Positions 34,934 through 43,954 of a DNA stretch of 64,000 nucleotides are shown piece by piece. Source of the DNA: Didymella arachidicola (taxonomy: Eukaryota; Ascomycota; Dothideomycetes; Pleosporales; Didymellaceae); NCBI GenBank assembly GCA_016630955.3, contig CM049985.1, forward strand, positions 1,612,001 to 1,676,000, read 5' to 3'. Numbering within the stretch: the stretch's first letter is position 1; each line of letters begins with the position of its first letter. Under the pieces are notes generated by a model. That model saw only the letters and a program-made list of their open reading frames with translations, was not told the DNA's origin and searched no databases. The translations under genes and the position numbers were made by a program.

Positions 34934-35866
34934 GGTGAAGGTGTGCCTCCGTTTTCGGATCCTATACTATCTCTTCCTGTGTGCCAGTGCACAACGAGTA
35001 AATTCGGTGATACGGGTTAAAGTCGAATGCCCTCGGAGGACATATGCACGTGGGACGGCCTGGTCTAAGTACGTCTTCTAGGTGGGAGACTCGCAATCGA
35101 CGAACACGAGAGTGGTCGCTTGCAGAAAAGCCACAGAAAGGCAGCCGAAACTCAGCTGCGGGGAACCCACGAGGCAGTCGTGGGTCTCGATCGCGGGCGG
35201 TTTAGGGAGCTAGGGCGCTGCTAAATCGCTATTAGAGCGTTGCTAAAGTGCCGAATTTGTGGTGACCCAACTGGTGCGGCTCTGGAAAGTGGAGCTTGCG
35301 TTCTGCACGATGTGCGACACGCGACTGCAGCGTGTATTTAATCCATCAAGGTTCAACAGTAGCAGCCTCCTGATCAGCAAGCAACACCTTATCTTGGCTG
35401 GCCACGGTCATTACCCTGTCGTGGGAAGCCAAGATAAGATCGTGAGGGTGATTGGAGAGCAAAAGCCTTGATACGGCGCTGTTGTCAAATTGCAGATGTC
35501 ACCGAGTTAAGCCACGCCAGGTGCGTCATCCGGGGCCGCGTACAAATGCCCGCAGAGCGGCCGATCATCGGAAGGGAAGCCACCGTATCTCCCGCTATCG
35601 AAACCTGGCCAGTGTGTTCACGTTGTGTAGATAGTGATGTCGCATCAGTAGCGATATTGATGAAAGCTGGCATGGCTGTTTTGATTGTGACTGTTTCAAT
35701 TATGCTGCTGTTGACTGCGGTGCTGAGCGAGTGCTGAGCGAGTACTGATTACAACACGAACGACGCCGACTTTTCCAAAATTCAGACTGGGTATCACTAC
35801 GCTGTACTCCTTTCCCTTTGTTTGGTAAACTCGACAAAACATGCAAAAGAGATCCAGGGGTCACAT
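34934..35866. promoter_or_regulatory. Permease promoter region and 3' side of chromodomain gene
   Basis: This 930-bp stretch lies between two minus-strand genes, so it contains the permease promoter. HGATAR-type sites occur near 34968, in the 35388-35438 hairpin and near 35628. A run of related GCTAAAT/GCTAAAG words near 35218-35250 and a 12-bp direct repeat near 35720-35745 are also seen. No coding region is supported. Confidence 0.55.
35388..35438. promoter_or_regulatory. Hairpin carrying two inverted GATA-factor sites
   Basis: Two 19-bp arms (35388-35406 and 35420-35438) are inverted copies with two mismatches around a 13-base loop. Each arm begins or ends with an AGATAA core in opposite orientation. 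AreA-type GATA factors recognise HGATAR, often as closely spaced pairs, and drive nitrogen permease genes. The site is about 455-505 bp upstream of the permease ATG. Confidence 0.5.
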
Positions 35867-38800
35867 TCATATGTTAATGTGCAGCGATCCTATGGAGATT
35901 CCCTTTGCGAGCGGCGACACCTCCATCGGCGCATCGCCCATCCCTTGCTCGTGCTCTTCTGCTGATTGCTCCTCCTTCGGCTCCATGGCCCAGTCTAAGA
36001 AGTCGAATATGCTCTTTTTGCTTGGTTTGCTGAGCTCTTCGATGCACTGTTCTGGCGTGATGATCCCGGCAATGTTGTGAATGCTCGCCTTCCACTTCTT
36101 CGCACAGTCCGCCTCGGGCTCGGTGTGTACGATATAGAAATGGCGGTAGGCACGACGCAGATCAGCTGATAGCATGGCTGCATAGTACCCAATTGTATAA
36201 GTACTCGCGTCTTCCTGGCTTTTGACGACGCGGTTGAAGTAATCCAGTGGTGGGTGCTCAGCGACGACATGACGCTCCGAAAGTATTGGGTATTTGTCTT
36301 GGACCAAGCTGACTGGCTCGGTGGGGTGATCTTGCTCGATGTACTTGGTCGACGCAAGGAGCTGATAGAGTTCGGCGCGGCTGATAGAGCGGTCAGTGAT
36401 GGGTCGTGGGGAATGAGGATCAAAAACCTACCTCATATAGTCAGGATTTTGCGCTGCGAGCTCTGCCGCGTTATCTTCGCATTTTTGGTATAACGACTCC
36501 ATCAATTCAGGCCGCACGCACAGTCGCCAGAGCAGGCATGCATCGTTCACCTCTAACCACGGTGAGGCGGGGCCATCCAGACTACGCAGCTGCTCGACCT
36601 TTGCAAAAAAACGCTTGACTATGCTGAGTGCCAGCTGCGGCTCCTGATTGAAAACATCCTCAGTGATGTAGATGAAGCCACCATGCGGAAAGATATCTAC
36701 CCGGTCATATCGCAACTCAGGCAAATTCGGGCTGACACCAGGTTCGTACTCCGGCGGTGGCTGGAGACCAACAGACCATAGGCGTATTCGCTGTTTGAGT
36801 ACGTCGCCTAAGCCTGGAAGGTCAACCCATCGCTCGAAGTCCGGGTGTGACTGGAGACGTTAGTTTGTGACACAACGATCGCATGGGACATTTACAATTA
36901 TAATGCCGGACTTTTCCTCGGACGCGTCCTGGTAGAATTGCGTCCAGGCGCCATCATACCAGAGGTTCGACACTTGCACGTCGTGCATCAAGAGCCATCG
37001 TGTGATCAGATCAAGGTCTTCCGGGTGATCTTCAGGACTATACAGCAACATGGCTCTTCGCTCCAGCGGCTGATCATCGCCTGGAACGATGGAGCGAAAC
37101 ATCTCGTCAACGTTCAGGTTGTAGAGCTTTTCGATCTTTGCATTCAGCTGAGAATTACTGAGCGCAGCTGGCACCTGCGCGGACAGCGCATTTTGAGTCA
37201 CAATCGGACTTTCCACAAGCTCTCGAGAGCATGTATCAGGGAAGTGATCAGCAATGTCGAAGCTAGGCCCGCTTGTAAACTTCAAAGACGCTTGTCTCGA
37301 GGCTGGCGCGACATGGCTTTTCTGTGCAGTACTTTCCTGGGCACTGCCTTCTTCGGTCGGATCTATTCACAGGTCAGTGAAGTGCAATAGGGTCCACGAC
37401 CAGCACGCGTGAAATGAGATGCATGATGAGAGTAGCGACACCATGCACAGGGACACATCATGCGAAAATATACCACTTACCGAACTTCCAGAATCGTGGC
37501 TTTCTCATAGGATCAATCGGCTCAGGATCCGAGGAATGTCCTCGCCCAAAACGCGTAATCCAGCCAGTATTCCTGTGTGCAAACTTACAATCCACAGCAT
37601 TGTATGTGCATCCATTGAGACCGTCTAACCAAAAGAAGCAAGTAATTGGAGGGTTTCTGTTCTTGAGCGCCGAAAGATCGACTCTAGAGCGGATTGGTCC
37701 ATTACGCGGTTCTTCGTTGCGGTCAATCTGCACAGGCAGCGGAGTGCCTATTCCATTTCCAGTGCGAGGAATCCAGCCAGTATTATTGTGAGTAAATTCG
37801 CATTCGGAATCTGTATTATCACATCCGTGTGGGTTTCTCAACCAGGACGGACACGTTATCGGTGGATTCCTGTGCTTCGGCTCAAGTTTGTCTCCCAATC
37901 GGTCGCGATGGGAGCGAGATATCTGGTTTGGGTCCAAAAGTACAGGGGCATCGAATGGTCTACCTTTGGGAGTAGCCCAGCCTGTGTTTCTGTGAGAGTA
38001 GTCATAATTGTCATCTGACTTCGGACAGCCATTTGGTTCTCTCAACCAGGCTGGACAGGTCAGCGCTTTGGCATCTTGGTTTCGTGAACCAAGGGATACC
38101 GGTACGGTTTGCGGGCTTCGTGGGTTGCGTGTTATCGGTCCATCTTCTATGAGCCGAGTATTGGTGTTCGCTTGGAATTGGCTTCGCGGTAGAATGTTCG
38201 AGTCAATTGGTAACGGCTGCCCACTCGTGAGACCTGGTGGAGCCCAACCAGTATTGAAATGAGCATACTTGCACTCTTCGTCCGGTCTGCTGCAGCCATT
38301 ATCTCCCCTCAACCAGAATGGACATGTCACCGGCGGATTGGCGTATTTGGGCATCACACCGCGAGGTCGTAGGTCTGGATCTATCTGAACAACGCCTTTG
38401 ATATCCGACTCGCGGGGAGCCCATCCCGTGTTCCAATGAGCGTACTTGCAATCTCCTTCGCCTTTGCTGCATCCCTGAGGATCCCGCAGCCAGTAGTGGC
38501 ACGTGATGGGTGGGTTTTGTGATTTGGGGGCAAGGTATGGCAATGTAGTTCGCGACGTAGGTCCTGTAATGTTGGGTGGGACATGCTCCCTTTCGATCGA
38601 TCTTCCATTGACCTCTGTCCAGCCGGTATCTTCATGGGCGTACGTACATTCCTCCGCAGACTTTTTGCAGCGATTACCGTCATACCAGTATTCGCATGTG
38701 ATCGGTGGCTTGCGATACTTCTGAGGCACACGGTTATAGATGTCTCCTAACTGGTATGGACGGCCTTCTGGATCGTATGTTCGGTGCAAAAAAAGACATT

Positions 38801-39650
38801 GCTGTGCACCATAGGCACAGTTCGAACTGAGTTTCCACGCGTTGCACATCATCGGAACCTTGTTCTTCTCAAAGTCAGCAAGAGGTCCTGCGTCCTGCCA
38901 AAGACGAGGTTGATCATCCGGATCCTCTTCCTGGACACGGCGATTTGTGATATCACGGCGCGCGTATGGGTCGCTGCTTGGTCTGCGGCGCGTGTTTACA
39001 GTGCTCTTGACCCGCGAGCCTGAAGCTGTTTGCCTTTGCTGTTCGACAAAGAGACCCTCGCCTCTTCGTGCGGTCATCAAAGGCTCTTCTTCGCTGCTGT
39101 CGTCGTCAAAGACAACCCTTCGGTCTCGTCGCTGCAGCTTTTTACGCTTCTTCTTGCGCTTATCGTACTTGTGTGCCTTGGCAACTTCTGCTGCCCTTTG
39201 GGCATCGTGGTATGCCTTGATGTTTTTTTCATTTTCAAGACGAAACGCAGCTGTTCCAAGCGCTTCTTTGACTTGCTGCCACTTTGCGATGAGATCAGTG
39301 CTTTCTAGATTTTCGGGAGGCTCCCAGGTACCTAGGTTGATCAATTAGCATACAGGCTCTCCGTGTATGGCTCGTCGCAGATCCGACGAAGCGTTCTCTT
39401 ACATCTATACAGGGTCAGGTTAGCATTCGAAGCCCCAAGCACTAACTTACTGGTCCAGCGGGTAGTCTTCCCACTTGACGAGATAGCACTCGTGCTCGCT
39501 GTCTCTTTCGGCGATGATACATTCTATACCGAACCACACTTCCACGTCCTCATTCTCTACGGTAGACGTCACTGATACGGTGTCCGTGTCGTATTGCACA
39601 GGGTCATGTGGTACGGACATGACCTCACACAGCAGCTCGAGCGCAGACAT
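35867..39650 (-). CDS. Chromodomain protein with seven CCCH-like fingers and Chp1/TASOR-like tail
   Basis: This is a probable nuclear heterochromatin or RNA-surveillance factor. The model is complement(join(35867..36380, 36432..36850, 36896..37362, 37481..39331, 39403..39404, 39451..39650)), 1150 aa. The chromodomain covers residues about 36-90 (VWFGIECIIAERD, YLVKWEDYPLDQCTWEPPENL). Its Gln67-Cys68 codons are completed by a 2-nt exon. A basic segment (KRKKKRKKLQRRDRR) follows, then seven C-x8/9-C-x6-C-x3-H fingers at about 225-680, most followed by NTGW. Finger 5 has Tyr in place of its third Cys. Residues 700-1150 include IIISHPDFERWVDLPGLGDVL, which may be the SPOC/PIN-type region of Chp1-like proteins (inference). 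It shares a 450-bp divergent promoter with Rab11. Introns 3-5 are 118, 45 and 51 nt. Confidence 0.8.
39403..39404 (-). other. Putative 2-nt microexon in the chromodomain gene
   Basis: On the minus strand, intron 39450..39405 (46 nt; GTAAGT donor, GCTAACC branch, TATAG acceptor) and intron 39402..39332 (71 nt; GTAAGA donor, GCTAAT branch, CCTAG acceptor) leave only AT between them. Including AT gives codons CAA TGT and restores LDQCTWEP. Removing the whole 119-nt interval as one intron shifts the frame to an early stop. Confidence 0.6.
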
Positions 39651-40101
39651 GGTGATTGGCTATGAGCAAACGGCGTGGCATTGAATTTGACAGCTGTGGC
39701 TGCAATGTTCCACGCTCGCCTGGAGCAGCCGGAAGCGACTACGAGCCGTTTGCGCTTCTCACGTTTGACCGTTTAAGAGAGGTGAAACAGTCGAGTTGGG
39801 AGGAAGATCGCCGCGATGCCGCACTGGGAGAGCTCCAGCTCAGTGGAGGTAAGATAGTGTGGCACTAGCGCCCCTTAGCGGCGTTGCGACTTGGCACCTG
39901 CCGCAGCGAGCTCCACGCATTGCTTTGTCGAGGCAGGAGGCAGCCAAATCACCGCTCACGAAACTACGCAAGGCACTGTCATAGCATAGCCTCGCGCCGC
40001 CCGCACACGACCACGCCGCCCACCTTCACCACCGTCTCGTCCAGCGCCAGCTCTCGGGCGCTCTACCGCACTGCGCACTCCCTCCCCCGCTCACCGCAGC
40101 C
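39651..40101. promoter_or_regulatory. Divergent promoter chromodomain gene / Rab11
   Basis: This 450-bp region holds both promoters. The right half is C-rich on the plus strand, a typical leader for the Rab gene. No other feature is recognised. Confidence 0.55.
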
Positions 40102-41092
40102 ATGGCGAACGACGAATATGACGTGAGTCCCCTGTGCGACATGTGCGCCCATGATTACCTATACTGACATGCTTGCTGCAGTTCCTCTTCAAGGGTACAC
40201 ACCCGCTCTGCGCCTCGCCGTCTGCCACGCTAATGCCCAGCAGTGGTCCTCATCGGAGACTCAGGTGTCGGTAAATCCAACCTGTTGAGCAGATTCACCC
40301 GCAACGAGTTCAACCTCGATTCCAAGTCGACCATCGGCGTCGAGTTCGCGACCCGCTCGATCCAGGTGGACGCCAAGACCATCAAGGCGCAGATTTGGGA
40401 CACAGCCGGCCAGGAGCGGTACCGCGCCATCACATCGGCCTACTACCGCGGCGCCGTGGGAGCGCTGCTTGTCTACGACATCAGCAAGCACCAGACCTAC
40501 GAGAACGTCACAAGGTGGCTGAAGGAGCTGCGCGACCATGCCGACTCCAACATCGTTATCATGCTGGTCGGAAACAAGAGCGATTTGAGGCATCTGCGGG
40601 CAGTGCCCACCGAGGAGGCTAAGCAGTTTGCGAGTACGTACACCAGTGACCTGGAATCTGCTGTATGTGATGCTGTGCGAATCGCGGCTGACATATCCAC
40701 TAGGCGAGAACAACCTGTCCTTCATCGAGACGTCTGCCTTGGACGCCAGCAACGTCGAGCTTGCTTTCCAGAACATTCTCACAGGTACGCTCCTCCACAT
40801 TACTCGTGCACGAGTATCCGCGCTACATAATTGCCACGAACTGCATGGGATATGTGCCACCACGGGTCGAGCAGCACGAGCACAGCGCCCCTTCGATCTT
40901 CGATGGCTCTCACCCTATGCAATGCTATGATCATTCGAGGTTTGGACTGACAAGATTTCAGAAATCTACCGGATCGTCTCCAGCAAGGCCCTCGATCAGG
41001 GCGAGGGCAGCCAGAACGTCCTCGGCGGCGAGCGCAAGGTCCTCGAGATCAGCAAGTCGGCTGATGCAGAGCAGAAGAAGGGATGCTGCTAG
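40102..41092 (+). CDS. ypt3: Rab11/Ypt3-type small GTPase
   Basis: This GTPase controls late-Golgi and recycling-endosome to plasma-membrane traffic (Ypt31/32, Rab11). The model is join(40102..40122, 40182..40194, 40244..40633, 40704..40784, 40962..41092), 211 aa. Coding exon 1 is 21 nt and exon 2 only 13 nt, both needed to give [24 protein letters not shown]. Switch and nucleotide motifs are intact: P-loop GDSGVGKS, effector region [40 protein letters not shown] and ETSAL. The C-terminus KKGCC provides two geranylgeranylation cysteines. The last intron is 177 nt, longer than usual here. The family assignment is firm; the [29 protein letters not shown] block is characteristic of Rab11. Confidence 0.96.
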
Positions 41093-41639
41093 ACGAACAC
41101 GCATGCGCCTTACGTCGTACGGTGCTGCGTTTCACGCACATCCGATAGGGACAGACGATAGCAGTGCGCTGCGCTGAACGACCAGATACGCCTGTCATGT
41201 GCAAATGTCCACGAGTCATGTCAAGTTTCACGGCGTCCAGGATGTCTTTTGGTCGATTACCCTCTTTCAACGTCTGCTTCCTATTTCTGCTTCCAATGCA
41301 GGCGCTTGGCTGTGCTGGACGAGCCGGCCAGGATGTCTGTGTCTTGGTCTCTGCATGTTGATGGGTCTTTTCTTTAGTGGGAGATGGTAATGTTACTATG
41401 CTGCTTGATGCAATGCAGCATCTACTATCATGTCTACGCTCCTCATCCAAACATGTACTTGCATGTATCTGACTCATTTGCTCTCGACAAAGCGAGGTGT
41501 GGCAAACTCTTTTTTCTTGGAAGTCGCTGGTCCCTCCCTCTCACTTCGTTCAGATCTCTAGGACTGATTAGATCGATTTTCGTTTCTTTCAGTTCCGCAG
41601 CCACTGTAACGTCTCCCCTCCAAGCCACGCACCATCACC
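41093..41639. other. Intergenic between convergent Rab11 and uncharacterised gene
   Basis: These 547 bp are the 3' sides of two convergent genes. The stretch is T-rich on the plus strand in places, as in 3' UTRs. No gene is recognised. Confidence 0.55.
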
Positions 41640-42311
41640 TTAGAATTCACGATGCCCCTTCCCACCGCTCACCATGTCATTGCTAATTTTTTGCACTTCA
41701 TCGCTGTTCTTCACCCACGCACTGCTCGCATCTGTGTACGTCTCGGTTCCAAACTTCTTCTCACACCACTCCAGCACCCTCCCCATCTCCGCCCTAATCC
41801 TCTCCTTCAACCTCCCCTCCTCACTCTCTCCAGCCTTCCTCTTCCTATACCCCTCGACATCATCAACGAGTTTCTTCGCCGCATCGACCCCTTCCCCTCC
41901 ATAAACAAATCCGACAAGACTCCCCTCCATACCAGGACACCCGCACTTCTCCGCAACGTCGTCATCCAGTCTTTCGCCTTCGTCCTTTTTCTTCGGCTTC
42001 CACCCCTCGCACGCATCGCCGACGTCAGAGATCCAGAGCGAGGCGTTGCGGAAGTCGCCCTCGCACCGGTGCAGAATGCCGTGCAAAAGCATGCCTTCGA
42101 GGGCTGGCGCGGCTTGCATGTGGCGCACAAGGAAGTGCGCGCTGGGCAGGTCGTGGTTGAGGATGTGCAGGGCGGCTTCGAGGGTGGGGTGGAGTTGGAG
42201 GTTGGAGATGGTAGCTGTGAGCTTCTTGTCTTTTGCTTGCCCGGGAGGTTTGGTCAGATTGGCGGATTGGACAAGGGTTCGTGAGAGTGTGGTGAAGTCT
42301 GCCATGGTCAT
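41640..42311 (-). CDS. Uncharacterised fungal protein, 223 aa
   Basis: I do not recognise a named function. It is a single exon starting MTMADFTTLSRTL; a second ATG two codons later (42305) is equally possible. The middle is compact and helix-rich, with His/Leu-rich segments LEAALHILNHDLPSAHFLVRHMQ and GMLLHGILHRCEGDFRNASLWISDVGD. This block looks like a conserved fungal family of unknown role. It continues with a Lys/Asp-rich segment, then a helical C-terminus (KERIRAEMGRVLEWCEKKF). There is no signal peptide or membrane segment, so it is probably soluble. It is convergent with Rab11 and unrelated to its neighbours. Codon use is ordinary. Confidence 0.7.
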   Translation of the reverse strand: MTMADFTTLSRTLVQSANLTKPPGQAKDKKLTATISNLQLHPTLEAALHILNHDLPSAHFLVRHMQAAPALEGMLLHGILHRCEGDFRNASLWISDVGDACEGWKPKKKDEGERLDDDVAEKCGCPGMEGSLVGFVYGGEGVDAAKKLVDDVEGYRKRKAGESEEGRLKERIRAEMGRVLEWCEKKFGTETYTDASSAWVKNSDEVQKISNDMVSGGKGHREF

Positions 42312-42958
42312 GGAGGAGTGGCTGGTTGGATAGGTTTCACTATGTCTGTTCCTGAGACCGCTTGGTGTATAGATGATATGCGCTGAAATTCAAGCTATGG
42401 GAATCACGTACGTTCCACACTACCTAGCGAGTGGTATACATGTCATGCATAAAGCTGTATGTAGCTAATTCGCGAAAGCATGTGACGTTCACGACTCCTT
42501 GTGTGCTGCATCGACGTCATGATAGACCCTAGTCTATACGACCCGCAATCTGGGGTAAGCTAAGAATGACGTTTGCATGAGCCCAGGCGAAATCAGGTGC
42601 AGTGATTAGAAGTGCTGCAACTATGAGTGTGTTCGAAGGTACTGATAGAAACGAGGGCCAATTGTGGACGGAAGCTAATTAGGTCAAATTTAATCAATTG
42701 CGGTAGGTGCTCCCGTAGAACAACATTATCTACAAAATCGAGCCGCTTTTGTATCCAATCGGCGAAATACTACTCATACAGGTCGTAGGTGCGTGGAAAT
42801 CGCATGCAGCCGCCAAACGCCGAAAAATGGTAGACGCGGTTCAATCATCATGGTGACATGTCGGTGGGAGGACGAAACGCCGAGTCGGCTCAACGATGAG
42901 GAAGCAGAAGGTCAAGCGCCAGGGGCCAGAGATCGAGAGGTCGATCGAGACGCAGCTC
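42312..42958. other. Intergenic: promoter of uncharacterised gene, 3' side of Rcf2
   Basis: This 647-bp stretch lies between two minus-strand genes. It holds the promoter of the 223-residue protein gene (left) and the Rcf2 3' UTR (right). Nothing else is recognised. Confidence 0.55.
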
Positions 42959-43954
42959 TTAAGCTTTGGCACCAGACTTATCCTTCTCCTCTTTCTTCTC
43001 CTTCTGTGCGTTGTCCTGCTTGTCCTTGTTGTCAGGGTGCTCGCGCTTAGCCTCAATTTTTGCGTTGCGCTCTTTCATGCGCTCTTCCTCAGCCTCGATC
43101 ATCTCTGACCGTCTTCGTCAGCAAAATTCACAGAGTGAGAATGCTATTTTATGACAAGGATGCTGTGATCACGACAAAGCATGACTCATCAGCACCACGG
43201 GATGGAACGTACCTCTCCACTGGTCCTCACCAGCATACCTCTCATGGTGGATCTTCTTCTCGATGATGTGTTGGTGTGTAGGGTCGTTGGGATCCAGGAC
43301 TTTGATTGTCTCCCACCTTCCCTTACCCTTCGCCGCATCTGCGCCCTCAATCGCAAAAGACGTGAGCAGCGCCGCCAGTGTACCTCCTTGAGCATACATA
43401 CGCGCCTGGACGAGCTTCTGGGAACCGCTCAGGTACGGGTTGCGGTTGACCATTGTCCAGGAGCCGACCATGGAGGCGACCCAGAAGCCGAAGAGCAGCG
43501 GGTAGCGGTTCTCGGTTGCCCACGCTTTGGCACGCTCCAGGCCAGTCTTGTTTTGCTCGAGCAGTGCTGTGCGGTTGCGCTCGCGCTCGATTTCGGCCTT
43601 CTTCTCGGGGTTGTTCTCGATGTCAAATCGTGCGGAGGCGCGGTCAGCGGCGATAACAGCTGGGGGATGTTAGTACGGAATGGGAGGAGAATAGCAGAGC
43701 TGGAGCGTACCAACAAAGGTTCCTGCAGATGTGACGAGGAAGGCGCGGAAGGGCAGGGTCAGCGCCCTGAAGGATGGGTATCTTCTGCTTGCGCCCACTA
43801 CAGCAGCAGTGCCGACTGCTGTGCCAATGAGACCGCCGATTGTTCCGCCCTTGACTGAGGCACTCGAGACGTGTTAGCAAAGCTTCGCGCAGCTTCATCG
43901 AAGCAGAACTTACTTGTAATGCGCCTGCTCCTGCTCTGGCGTCAGAACCTTCAT
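42959..43954 (-). CDS. rcf2: Respiratory supercomplex factor 2 (HIG1-domain protein)
   Basis: Rcf2 is a mitochondrial inner-membrane protein that associates with cytochrome c oxidase and supercomplexes. The model is complement(join(42959..43104, 43213..43659, 43711..43862, 43914..43954)), 261 aa. The N-terminus reads MKVLTPEQEQAHYNASVKGGTIGGLIG. The HIG1 domain lies at about residues 110-170, with two membrane segments around GFWVASMVGSW and GGTLAALLTSFAI and the QKLVQARMYAQG linker. The C-terminus is a long charged coiled-coil-like tail (EEERMKERNAKIEAKRE) ending KSGAKA. Introns are 51, 51 and 108 nt. The first uses an unusual GAG acceptor at 43863, since the nearby CAG breaks the frame. Confidence 0.88.

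Noticed and set aside
35218..35250. Possible hAT-type terminal repeat (GCTAAAT/GCTAAAG words)
   Set aside because: No paired terminus, target duplication or transposase remnant could be found.
39332..39450. Single 119-nt intron in the chromodomain gene
   Set aside because: It leaves the downstream exon out of frame and stops within about 12 codons, destroying the chromodomain and finger region that are otherwise intact.
43855..43862. CAG at 43857-43855 as the Rcf2 intron 1 acceptor
   Set aside because: It shifts the frame away from the conserved KGGTIGGLIG segment; the GAG 8 nt upstream keeps it.
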